In this document: one piece after another, positions 15,486 through 22,086 of the stretch | Numbering within the stretch: position 1 is the first letter of the stretch | Layout: each line of letters opens with the position of its first letter | From: Proteobacteria bacterium UBA2133 | GTDB lineage: Bacteria; Pseudomonadota; Gammaproteobacteria; Arenicellales; UBA868 | Direction of reading: 5' to 3' | DNA length: 22,086 nt | NCBI GenBank assembly: GCA_002327725.1 | Contig: DCXP01000078.1 | Span: 1 to 22,086, forward strand | Position numbers and translations under genes: made by a program | The notes under the pieces: model-generated | What the model saw: only the letters and a program-made list of their open reading frames with translations | What the model was told of the DNA's origin: nothing | Databases searched by the model: none

Positions 15486-15489
15486 AGGA

Positions 15490-16722
15490 TCAATCTGAAT
15501 CATCCACCATGGCGAAGGCGTCGATCTCGATGACCATCGAGTCATAGGCAAGTACCGGTAGTGGTACGCCCGTCGTTGCGGGCCCCGGTTCCTCAAAATA
15601 CGATGAGCGGATCGACAGGTTCTCGTGCAGCCTTTCTGCATCGTCGCTCGCGCAGTACACCGCGAGGATTTTGCAGACGTCACTGTAATCGGCTCCGAGG
15701 TCATTCAGGATAGTGCCGATGTGGGTCATTGCCTGGCGGGTCTGGGCGCTGAGATCATCGGGATAGGTTGCCCGGCCCTGCTTGTTGAGAGAGACCTGTC
15801 CACCCAGAAATATCATTCCTGCACACCTGACGCCGTGCTGATAAGGAAGATGCGTGTGCCAGTCCCATAGCGACTCGGGCCAGGAGTGGGTTCTCGGCAG
15901 ATGCTGGCCATCCTCTGCCAGCATCGCCACCACACTGATTTTGATTGCAACTTCAGGGTCTGCGTGCACAGGGAGCGGAATGCCCGTCGCCGCGGGACCG
16001 GGGTCCGGGAAAAAGGAGGCACAGGCAAGGGCAGCGGGTTCAAAGTCTCCGACCCCGACGTCGCCTGCATACCAGCGATTTATTTTGACGACGTCATCAA
16101 AGCCCGCCCCGAACTGGCCGAGCAGTTGCTCGATCTGCGCCATAACCTGACGGGTCTGGCCGACGCTGCTGCCGGGCTCGGCCACACTGGCGTTTTCTGC
16201 ATACGGATACTGACCGGATACAAATATCATCCTGCCGGAGCGGACCGCCTGGCAGAAAGGCCTGGGAAGAGTTTGTAATCCCGCGCGTTCCGCGATGAAT
16301 TTCTCAGTTCGCTGCCCGTCTGAGCGGCGCATCGCGTAGCCTTCTATCTCGACGGCGAGACCCGGGTATGCAAGAGCCGGAACGGGCACCGCGTTGACCG
16401 CCACCTGTGCATCATCCGGCAGGCAGGCGCCGACCACGGCAAGAAAGTCGCTTTCGTTTACCGAGCCGTCATTAACGTAAAAGCACAGCAGCCAGACGAG
16501 GTCCTCAAGGTCGCAGTCAAGTTCCCGCAAAGCACGGTCAAAATGATGCATCGCCTGCCGGGTCTGGATGGGCAGATCTGCCGGGTTATTGACGATGCCC
16601 TCGGGAGTGAGGTCAACCTGGCCGCCCACCCAGATCATCTCGCCGCAGCGCACGGCGTGTTTGTGGCTGACCTTGATCGGCCAGTTCCATGTGCCCTCAG
16701 GCCAGGCGTGTTGCTTATTCAT
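15490..16722 (-). CDS. Single-chain triple RidA (YjgF/YER057c/UK114) domain protein
   Basis: A 410-residue protein made of three consecutive RidA-fold modules, at about residues 5-132, 150-268 and 279-407. Each repeats the same landmarks: an opening glycine-valine strand (MIWVGGQVD, MIFVSGQYP, MIFLGGQVS), a QTRQ helix start, and a closing PVPALAYPGLAVEIEGYAM-type strand pair. Modules 1 and 3 are closest to each other, down to a shared opening (WPEGTWNW, WPESLWDW). Ordinary RidA is about 130 residues and works as a trimer with active sites between subunits, so this chain may be a built-in trimer. The arginine that RidA needs for imine hydrolysis is replaced by Asn110, Thr246 and Thr384 in my alignment, so classical 2-aminoacrylate deaminase activity is doubtful. 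It starts 17 nt after the stop of the second ureohydrolase gene and is surely cotranscribed with it. Confidence 0.92.
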   Translation of the reverse strand: MNKQHAWPEGTWNWPIKVSHKHAVRCGEMIWVGGQVDLTPEGIVNNPADLPIQTRQAMHHFDRALRELDCDLEDLVWLLCFYVNDGSVNESDFLAVVGACLPDDAQVAVNAVPVPALAYPGLAVEIEGYAMRRSDGQRTEKFIAERAGLQTLPRPFCQAVRSGRMIFVSGQYPYAENASVAEPGSSVGQTRQVMAQIEQLLGQFGAGFDDVVKINRWYAGDVGVGDFEPAALACASFFPDPGPAATGIPLPVHADPEVAIKISVVAMLAEDGQHLPRTHSWPESLWDWHTHLPYQHGVRCAGMIFLGGQVSLNKQGRATYPDDLSAQTRQAMTHIGTILNDLGADYSDVCKILAVYCASDDAERLHENLSIRSSYFEEPGPATTGVPLPVLAYDSMVIEIDAFAMVDDSD

Positions 16723-16739
16723 ATTAAGCCTGTAACTTC

Positions 16740-17744
16740 CTAGCGATTTTGCGAAAGACTGTCAGAAATCAGAGAAATCATCTCGAACATCACCGATGCC
16801 GCGGTGTGGGCGGTGATCTGGTTGGGCGAGTCCTTGGTTGGCATCATGCAGACCACATCGCCGCCGATAATGTTTTTACCCCTGACACAGCGCAAAAGGC
16901 GCATGACCTCGTCGACCTCGAAACCCTGAACGCCGGCTTCGATGTTGGCGACACCGGGCGCGACGGCCGGATCCATGCAGTCAAGGTCGAAGGTGATATA
17001 AAGCGGCGCATCACCAATCCGCTGGTTGATGATCTGCATCGTTTCTTCGGGGCCGATCTCGCGATAACGTTTCATGGTGATGAGTTCGTAGCCGAGTTCC
17101 TTGCTGGGATTGAGCCAGTTCAAGGTGCGCGGGTTACCCCGCATGCCGATCTGTACGCTGTGACCGGCGTCGATCAGGCCGTCCCTGACGAGGTAACTTG
17201 CCCAGTGTGCGGCGGATTTCATCGCGCCCAGAAAATGCGGCACCTGCTCGTAGGCATCGGTATGAGCATCAAAGTGCAGAAAGGCTGCCTTCTCCCCATG
17301 GGTGAGTTTTGCATTCGGCCCCGCGATGGCCTGAATAATACCGCCGGTGACGGAATGATCCCCGCCAACCGATACCGGTCGTGTGCCGGCGGCATCAATG
17401 CCGCGGTAAAAGTCCGTGATACGCTGAATACACGCTTCGTTATCATTTGCCTCCGGCAAAGGAACATCCCCGAGGTCATGGATCCGGTGGGAGGCCCAGG
17501 GGTCGATGCCGAATTCCACATGGACCCGTTTCGCCATGGCTGAAACCTGGCGCAGGGCACGTGGACCGAGGTGCTGGTCCCGCTCCGTGGTACCGTTCCC
17601 GGTGGAGTGGGGCACGCCGACCAGTGCAATGTCGGCATTGGCAGGATCGCGGTCGAGGGGGGCCCTGAAGAGCGTGGGAATATCCCACCAGTAAAGCGAC
17701 TCCAACATCATTTTGTCGGTGTCTGAAAGGTGCTGTGAGGTCAT
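16740..17744 (-). CDS. Ureohydrolase family protein with altered guanidinium site
   Basis: A 334-residue member of the arginase/agmatinase family. Metal ligands are complete: His130 (VGGDHS), Asp159, His161 and Asp163 (FDAHTD), and Asp253 and Asp255 (TFDLDCMDP). GVPHSTGNGTTERDQHLGPR at 43-62 is the usual N-terminal block. The region that normally reads D-V-V-E-V-x-P, whose glutamate holds the substrate guanidinium, reads GDVVCMMPTKD; the glutamate position is Cys299. Hydrolysis of a guanidino or related amidino compound is likely but a non-standard substrate is suggested. It shares little close sequence with the other ureohydrolase in the window beyond the family motifs. The triple RidA gene follows by 17 nt. 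There is no clear ribosome site before the ATG, and an inverted repeat begins 7 nt upstream. Confidence 0.9.
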   Translation of the reverse strand: MTSQHLSDTDKMMLESLYWWDIPTLFRAPLDRDPANADIALVGVPHSTGNGTTERDQHLGPRALRQVSAMAKRVHVEFGIDPWASHRIHDLGDVPLPEANDNEACIQRITDFYRGIDAAGTRPVSVGGDHSVTGGIIQAIAGPNAKLTHGEKAAFLHFDAHTDAYEQVPHFLGAMKSAAHWASYLVRDGLIDAGHSVQIGMRGNPRTLNWLNPSKELGYELITMKRYREIGPEETMQIINQRIGDAPLYITFDLDCMDPAVAPGVANIEAGVQGFEVDEVMRLLRCVRGKNIIGGDVVCMMPTKDSPNQITAHTAASVMFEMISLISDSLSQNR

Positions 17745-17751
17745 GGTGGTT

Positions 17752-17820
17752 ACCGGTCAGGGAGAATCAGTCGGACGCTAGTGTATCGCCCGTGTTGCCC
17801 CTCGGTACAAACTGACCGGT
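17752..17820. repeat. Perfect 9-bp inverted repeat before the second ureohydrolase gene
   Basis: ACCGGTCAG at 17752-17760 and CTGACCGGT at 17812-17820 are exact reverse complements 51 nt apart. The near arm lies 7 nt before the start codon of the leftward ureohydrolase gene, where a ribosome site would be expected. A regulator looping between arms or a leader stem hiding the start are both possible. The same 9-mer also occurs at 19788-19796, so chance is not excluded. Confidence 0.4.
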
Positions 17821-18050
17821 GTTTCTTGTTGGTTTATCTTTTTTGCGCCGCGCGCCCGGCGTTTCTGGTGCTTGAGGGGCATGGACGCCGAAATGGCGTG
17901 CTCACAATCATTCGGGACGTAGCCCTCGCCCCAGCCGAAGTGATTCTCGTCGGTTTCAACTTTCACCAGCACAAAGGCCCTGCCGAAGGCCCAGTCGCTG
18001 TCCGACACATGCGCGGGAACAATAAAGGTCTTGATATTCGTGATTTTCAT
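17778..18050 (-). pseudogene. Remnant of an enolase-superfamily (MR/MLE) gene, N-terminal fragment
   Basis: The first 52 or so residues of this 90-codon frame (down to about 17895) read as the start of a mandelate racemase/muconate lactonizing enzyme: MKITNIKTFIVP, then AFVLVKVETDENHFGWGEGYV, with the WGEGY strand end typical of the capping domain. After DCEHAI the similarity stops, and a lysine/arginine-rich tail with no family resemblance runs to the stop. The barrel domain with its metal ligands is missing entirely; full members have about 380-400 residues. I read this as a gene that lost its 3' part by deletion next to the ureohydrolase operon. It is not a fragment of the intact MR/MLE gene at 4243, whose N-terminus differs. 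A short expressed peptide is possible but unlikely. Confidence 0.65.
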
Positions 18051-18128
18051 AACCGCTGGTATTGCGGGTTCTCAATACAGCGTCACCGCTGGTTGAATTC
18101 AGACGCAAAACTATAACCTTTGTCCGGT

Positions 18129-18156
18129 TTGAGGAAGCACCAGCAGCGGATAAAAT
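18129..18156 (+). promoter_or_regulatory. Candidate sigma-70 promoter for selO
   Basis: TTGAGG and TAAAAT lie 16 bases apart; the first matches the -35 consensus at four positions and the second matches -10 at five. Transcription would begin near 18163, about 58 nt before the start codon. Confidence 0.35.
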
Positions 18157-18208
18157 CGATCCGTCACGACATTCCGTCCGGGGAGAGAGCCTTTGACCGC
18201 AACCTCCC

Positions 18209-18214
18209 GGAGAG
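18209..18214 (+). promoter_or_regulatory. Ribosome binding site supporting the TTG start of selO
   Basis: GGAGAG lies 6 nt before TTG at 18221. The TTG at 18193 is out of frame, so the rare start at 18221 is the best choice and gives the usual SelO N-terminus. Confidence 0.5.
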
Positions 18215-18220
18215 CCGCTC

Positions 18221-19705
18221 TTGAACGCACCACTTTTTGGGTTCGATAACTCCTACGCAAGGCTGCCGGAGCATTTCTTCGCCCGCCTGTCGCCCATCCC
18301 GGTGTCCAAACCCGAACTGGTTCAAGTCAACGATGACCTTGCCGTGCAGTTGGGACTGGACCCGGCGCTATTGCGATCGCCTGAAGGGATCGAAATTCTT
18401 TGCGGCAACGGGCTTCCGGCGGACGCCGAGCCGCTGGCCATGGCTTACGCAGGCTTTCAGTTTGGCGGCTGGGTGCCGCAACTGGGTGACGGCCGGGCGC
18501 TCCTGCTTGGGGAGATTGCCGATCAGACAGGCCATCGCCGCGATATCCAACTGAAAGGGAGCGGGCGTACGCCGTTTTCAAGAAACGGGGATGGCCGCGC
18601 GGTACTCGGCCCCGTCCTGCGTGAGTATCTGGTCAGTGAAGCCATGCATGCCCTCGGGATACCGACCACAAGAGCACTGGCGGCCGTCACCACAGGAGAA
18701 GAAGTGCTCCGCGAGCGCGCGTTACCCGGCGCGGTGCTGACCCGGGTGGCCAGCAGCCATATCCGGGTGGGCACTTTCCAGTTTTTTGCAGCCCGCCAGG
18801 ATACCGATGCGCTGCGCCAACTGGCGGATCACGCCATCGAGCGCCATTACCCGGATGCCCGGGAGAGCGAGCGGCCATACCTTGCGCTGCTTGAGGCGGT
18901 CATCGATGCCCAGGCGTCGCTGGTGGCGGCGTGGAAACTCATTGGATTTATCCACGGCGTGATGAATACCGACAATACGTCGATCAGCGGTGAGACCATC
19001 GACTACGGCCCCTGCGCTTTCATGGATACCTATCATCCGGGCACGGTGTTCAGTTCGATCGATCACCAGGGCCGCTATGCATATGCCAACCAGGCACCCG
19101 TTGCCCACTGGAATCTTGCCGGGCTGGCTCAGACCCTGATTCCCATCATTGATCCCGACAACAAAAAGTCACCGGAGCTTGCGCAGCAGACGATCGATAC
19201 CTTTCCGGAGAAATTCGAAAGCGCCTACAACGAGGGCGCTAGTAAAAAGCTCGGTTTTGAGACGTCTGAAACGGACGATGTCGCGCTGATGACGGATCTG
19301 CTGGATACCATGGCCAATCAGCATGTGGATTTCACCCTGGTGTTTCGGCGTCTTTCGGATCTTGATGTGGCGCCTGGCCCTGCAGACGATCCCGTGCGTG
19401 AACTCTTTGATGATCCAGCGGCTTTTGATTCATGGTCAAGGCGCTGGCGTGCCCGGTTGAAACAACAGGGGGGTGACGACAGCCAGCACCGCGAGCGCAT
19501 GGCATCGGTTAACCCTGCTTACATTCCGCGCAATCACCGCGTTGAAGAGGTTATCCGTGCTGCGGAAGATCACGGTGATCTGGCGCCTTTTCATCTGCTG
19601 CACGAGGTGCTGCGTCGCCCGTACGATGAGCAGCCCGGACACACCGAATTCCAGACACCGCCCCGACCGGAAGAAGTGGTGCGTGCAACTTTCTGCGGCA
19701 CCTGA
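18221..19705 (+). CDS. selO: Protein adenylyltransferase SelO (YdiU)
   Basis: A 494-residue pseudokinase-fold enzyme that transfers AMP from ATP to protein hydroxyl groups, with links to redox stress and S-glutathionylation in E. coli. Family blocks are complete: the N-terminal FDNSYARLPEHFFARLSP, GFQFGGWVPQLGDGRA, LKGSGRTPFSRNGDGRA with Lys112, and HGVMNTDNTSISGETIDYGP, which holds the metal-binding Asn252 and Asp261 and catalytic-type Asp251. Length is close to the family norm. Many SelO proteins end in a selenocysteine or cysteine; this one ends TFCGT, keeping the cysteine three residues from the end, so it is a cysteine form. It appears to be its own transcription unit and is convergent with the PanE-like gene. 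It is a housekeeping gene marking the edge of the accessory block. Confidence 0.97.
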   Translation: MNAPLFGFDNSYARLPEHFFARLSPIPVSKPELVQVNDDLAVQLGLDPALLRSPEGIEILCGNGLPADAEPLAMAYAGFQFGGWVPQLGDGRALLLGEIADQTGHRRDIQLKGSGRTPFSRNGDGRAVLGPVLREYLVSEAMHALGIPTTRALAAVTTGEEVLRERALPGAVLTRVASSHIRVGTFQFFAARQDTDALRQLADHAIERHYPDARESERPYLALLEAVIDAQASLVAAWKLIGFIHGVMNTDNTSISGETIDYGPCAFMDTYHPGTVFSSIDHQGRYAYANQAPVAHWNLAGLAQTLIPIIDPDNKKSPELAQQTIDTFPEKFESAYNEGASKKLGFETSETDDVALMTDLLDTMANQHVDFTLVFRRLSDLDVAPGPADDPVRELFDDPAAFDSWSRRWRARLKQQGGDDSQHRERMASVNPAYIPRNHRVEEVIRAAEDHGDLAPFHLLHEVLRRPYDEQPGHTEFQTPPRPEEVVRATFCGT

Positions 19706-19792
19706 TCTGAGCCATGGCTCGGTGAGGTCAGCGAGGCGCTGCCGGGCTGAAGGCGAAGCGTCTGTCCACCTGCCCGAAGCCGGACTCACCGG

Positions 19793-20719
19793 TCAGTTCT
19801 GAAATTCTGACTCCTTGGCCCTGATAAGGGCGGTAATCACTTCGTTATAGGGCGCGGTCAGTCCATGGGCTTTGGCCACCTGCGGTACCATCCCATTAAT
19901 GGCGTCCACTTCGGTCAGCCGCTGTGCCTTGAGATCCAGGAGCATCGAGGGTCTTGCGCCCGGCATCTTGCTGCCGAAGTCCTTAAGGTAGCGCACCGGA
20001 TCGCTAAACGAAAAGCGCACGCCCTTGGCTTTGCCGGCGTCAAAAGCCTCGATGGCGAGCCTGCTCGCGATCTGCCAGAGCAAAGGATCGTCCATCACTT
20101 CCCCGAGGGTGCGATCAAACGCGGCGGCAGCACCGCTCAAGCCCACATTGCAGATGAATTTTTCCCAGATCAACTGGTTGATGTCTTCGTAGGTTTGTAC
20201 GTTGAACCCGGCGCTTCGCCACGTTGCCGCAACCCGCTCCAGTCGTTCGGTGATGCCGCCGTCCATCTCGCCCAGGCGAATGAGTTCCATACCGTTGTGG
20301 TGAACGTGCCCCGGTTCCGGTATCGAGGCGCCAAAACCACCGGCCACCCCCAGCAGAATATTGGCGCTGTCGAGACTGTTTCTGATGCGCTCTCCTGCGC
20401 CAAGGCCGTTTTGTATGGTCAGGATCAGTGCATCGTCCCGGAGCCGGTGTTGCAGACTGCCTGCAACAGATGCGACTGCGGATGCCTTTGTCGCAATCAC
20501 AATAAGATCGCACCCATGCGCGCCGGCGGTATCCGTGGAGGTCTTTATCCCGGTGACGGTTCGCTCGCCGCTGAATCCCGAGACTTTGAGACCCTGCTGG
20601 GTGATAGCATCAATGTGCTCGCGCCAAAGATCAATGGCCCACACCTCGTTTCCTGCTTCTGCAAGAAACGCGGCGTAGACCGATCCCATGGCGCCCGCTC
20701 CGATGATGGCAATTTTCAT
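19793..20719 (-). CDS. Ketopantoate reductase (PanE/ApbA) family protein
   Basis: A 308-residue NADPH-type reductase of the 2-dehydropantoate 2-reductase family. The Rossmann motif is IIGAGAMGSVYA (5-16), and the catalytic pair is Lys187 and Asn191 (WEKFICNVG). The C-terminal helical domain carries ARPSMLLDLKAQR and TEVDAINGMV, with Ser258 and Glu270 as the usual substrate-binding positions. True PanE reduces ketopantoate for coenzyme A synthesis, but the family also contains many catabolic reductases for other 2-oxo acids. This gene begins 5 nt after the stop of an MttB-like gene and is thus cotranscribed with it, which favours a role in breakdown of a methylated compound over pantothenate synthesis. 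No other pan genes are near. Confidence 0.88.
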   Translation of the reverse strand: MKIAIIGAGAMGSVYAAFLAEAGNEVWAIDLWREHIDAITQQGLKVSGFSGERTVTGIKTSTDTAGAHGCDLIVIATKASAVASVAGSLQHRLRDDALILTIQNGLGAGERIRNSLDSANILLGVAGGFGASIPEPGHVHHNGMELIRLGEMDGGITERLERVAATWRSAGFNVQTYEDINQLIWEKFICNVGLSGAAAAFDRTLGEVMDDPLLWQIASRLAIEAFDAGKAKGVRFSFSDPVRYLKDFGSKMPGARPSMLLDLKAQRLTEVDAINGMVPQVAKAHGLTAPYNEVITALIRAKESEFQN

Positions 20720-20724
20720 GGCCT

Positions 20725-22086
20725 CTACTGCAGCGGCGCGCCGCCCTCCGCCTCCCGTTTGGCAATGAATTCATCCAGCGCCAGCGCTATGCTGTCATCC
20801 ATGGGCGGCGGCTGATATTCCTTTAAAAGACGCGCCGCGATATCTGCGGCCCGGTGGGCGGCGTCGGGCGCACCGGATTCGCTCCAGGTCTCGAAGTTTC
20901 TCCAGTCCGAGAGCATTGGGTGGTAAAAAGCATGCTCGTACCGTTCGATCGTATGCGCGCTGCCGAAGAAGTGACCGCCGGGGGGAATCTCCCCGATGGC
21001 GTTGACTGCTAGTTCTTCAGGTGAAAAATCAATCGGCCGGATCGCCTCGATCAGCCCCTGGATCATCTCTGCATCGACAATGAATTTTTCGAATGATGCG
21101 CTGAGGCCGCCTTCAAGCCAGCCGAGGCCGTGATACACATAGGTGGCCCCGCTGACGAGGCAGGCCCATAAACACATTTGTGATTCATATGCCGCCTGGG
21201 CGTCGACGGCGTTTGAAGCGTTGGCGTTTGCTGCCCGGTACGGCAGCCGGTAGTGACGGGCCATCTGCCCGATCACCAGTGTGGTCTTGACGTGCTCAGG
21301 GGTGCCGAAGGCAGGTGCGCCGCTTTTCATGTCGGCGTTGGATACAAAGCCACCGTAGGCGACCGGTGTGCCTGCTCTGACCATCTGGCAGAAGGCGATA
21401 CCGGCAAGCGCCTCGGCATTGTGCTGCGCGAGCGCCCCGGCGAGCGAAGACGGGGCCATAGCGCCGGCCAGTATAAAAGGAGAGATCATCAGCGCCTGGC
21501 CGGCAAGGGCGCATTCGATAATCCCCCACAGCATCGACTGGTCGTATTCGCGCGGCGAGTTCGGATTGATGGATGCGAACACGCAGGGTCTTTCCCGAAA
21601 CGCTTCGGCGCTCAGACCATGGGCGATGCGGGCCATCTCGAGCACGTCGAGGGTACGCTGGCGGTTGTGGTTATAGAGCCGAAAGCTCTTGTCGGTCAGC
21701 GTGACGATGGCACGGGTGGCGTGCAGATGGCGTACCGCTACGTCGATATCGATGGGCTCCACGGGGTAGCCAGCCGAGCCATGTGCGACGTTGACCATTT
21801 GCGTCAGCCGCAGGAAATTTTCGAAGTCTTCGCGGTTACCCTCACGGCGTCCGTTCAGAGTATCGGTTGCATGAGGCGCGCTGCTCACGCTGGAAAAATT
21901 GATATGCCGGTCATCAAGATGCAGGTCATGAGCCGGATTGCGGGCGTGCAAAGTAAACGCAGAGGGCGCCTTGGCAACATATTCCATGACGAGATCCGGA
22001 TCAAAACGCACCATGGCGTCACTTTCGCCGACGTTGGCACCGGCCTCCTTCAGAATGGCTCGTGCCTTCTGCAGGGAAAACCGCAT
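20725..22086 (-). CDS. MttB-like (trimethylamine methyltransferase family) protein, second copy, cut at the window edge
   Basis: At least 453 residues of a second MttB-superfamily protein. Shared landmarks with the copy at 5996 include KAPSAFTLHARN, GYPVEPIDIDV, NPNSPREYDQSML, PPGGHFFGSAHT and a C-terminal PPMDDSIALALDEFIAKREAE. Compared with that copy, about 50-60 N-terminal residues are missing, so the ATG at the last base of the window is an internal methionine and the gene continues beyond it. There is no in-frame amber codon before the final TAG, so it is a non-pyrrolysine member. The two copies differ widely in sequence, which suggests different substrates. A PanE-like reductase gene follows by 5 nt. 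The substrate and the methyl acceptor are unknown, and no corrinoid protein is seen. Confidence 0.92.
   Translation of the reverse strand: MRFSLQKARAILKEAGANVGESDAMVRFDPDLVMEYVAKAPSAFTLHARNPAHDLHLDDRHINFSSVSSAPHATDTLNGRREGNREDFENFLRLTQMVNVAHGSAGYPVEPIDIDVAVRHLHATRAIVTLTDKSFRLYNHNRQRTLDVLEMARIAHGLSAEAFRERPCVFASINPNSPREYDQSMLWGIIECALAGQALMISPFILAGAMAPSSLAGALAQHNAEALAGIAFCQMVRAGTPVAYGGFVSNADMKSGAPAFGTPEHVKTTLVIGQMARHYRLPYRAANANASNAVDAQAAYESQMCLWACLVSGATYVYHGLGWLEGGLSASFEKFIVDAEMIQGLIEAIRPIDFSPEELAVNAIGEIPPGGHFFGSAHTIERYEHAFYHPMLSDWRNFETWSESGAPDAAHRAADIAARLLKEYQPPPMDDSIALALDEFIAKREAEGGAPLQ

Noticed and set aside
14934..15704. Minus-strand open frame of 256 codons.
   Set aside because: It overlaps the HalD/BesD-like gene, the repeat-rich gap and the end of the triple RidA gene, and shows no protein-like pattern.
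16749..17543. Plus-strand open frame of 264 codons.
   Set aside because: It is antisense to the second ureohydrolase and has no family motif of its own.
17745..18220. Guanidine riboswitch upstream of the second ureohydrolase.
   Set aside because: I looked for paired hairpins with ACGR-type loops and saw none. The inverted repeat found there does not match a guanidine riboswitch class I can recognise.
19709..19720. GAGCCATGGCTC palindrome after selO as a terminator.
   Set aside because: It is a perfect palindrome without a loop and without a T-run, so it does not look like an intrinsic terminator.
19865..20815. Plus-strand open frame of 316 codons.
   Set aside because: It is antisense to the PanE-like gene and the end of the second MttB-like gene; no domain is visible.
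22084..22086. ATG at the last bases of the window as the start of the second MttB-like gene.
   Set aside because: Alignment with the other copy shows about 50-60 missing N-terminal residues, so the gene must begin outside the window.
1..22086. CRISPR arrays, tRNA or rRNA genes, insertion sequences and phage genes.
   Set aside because: No regularly spaced direct repeats, cloverleaf-like segments, transposase motifs or terminal inverted repeats with target duplications were seen on either strand.

Overview
The window is a gene-dense, GC-rich bacterial chromosome segment with 19 intact or edge-cut protein genes and one gene remnant. I see no rRNA, tRNA, transposase, phage gene or CRISPR array. 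The mix of genes (glutathione-dependent formaldehyde oxidation, SelO, a PQQ-type sugar dehydrogenase, paired MttB-like and dimethylglycine-dehydrogenase-like genes, two 2-oxoglutarate oxygenases) fits a free-living aerobic proteobacterium, most likely a marine or soil gammaproteobacterium. An alphaproteobacterium cannot be excluded from sequence reading alone.

Layout. (1) 42-2927, minus: S-(hydroxymethyl)glutathione dehydrogenase, S-formylglutathione hydrolase and an EamA/DMT permease, in that transcription order. (2) 3058-5982, plus: exported PQQ-type sugar dehydrogenase, an enolase-superfamily (MR/MLE) protein with an altered metal site, and a DUF4396 membrane protein. (3) 5996-11545, minus: a VOC protein, a membrane fatty-acid desaturase, an 814-residue dimethylglycine/sarcosine-dehydrogenase-like flavoprotein and an MttB-like methyltransferase. 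(4) 11758-17744, mixed strands: a PhyH-type 2OG oxygenase, an SDR overlapping a ureohydrolase, a HalD/BesD-like 2OG oxygenase, a single-chain triple RidA protein, and a second ureohydrolase. (5) 17778-18050: remnant of an enolase-superfamily gene. (6) 18221-19705, plus: selO. (7) 19793-22086, minus: a second MttB-like gene, cut by the right edge, followed 5 nt later by a PanE-like ketopantoate reductase homologue.

How the genes may work together. The MttB-like and flavoprotein genes point to removal of N-methyl groups from small methylated amines or betaines. Formaldehyde released in such oxidations would be handled by the glutathione pathway at the left end. This is inferred from family knowledge and proximity. 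The 11.7-17.7 kb block looks like a separate catabolic module for a guanidino compound: two oxygenases that could hydroxylate a carbon, a dehydrogenase for an alcohol, two metal ureohydrolases that could release urea, and a Rid-family protein of unusual build. I know of no described pathway with this exact set, and it is the most interesting part of the window. Its oddest members are the triple RidA polypeptide, none of whose three domains shows the classical RidA arginine, and a ureohydrolase in which the guanidinium-binding glutamate appears as cysteine. No stretch over 300 bases lacks a gene if the remnant at 17778-18050 is counted.
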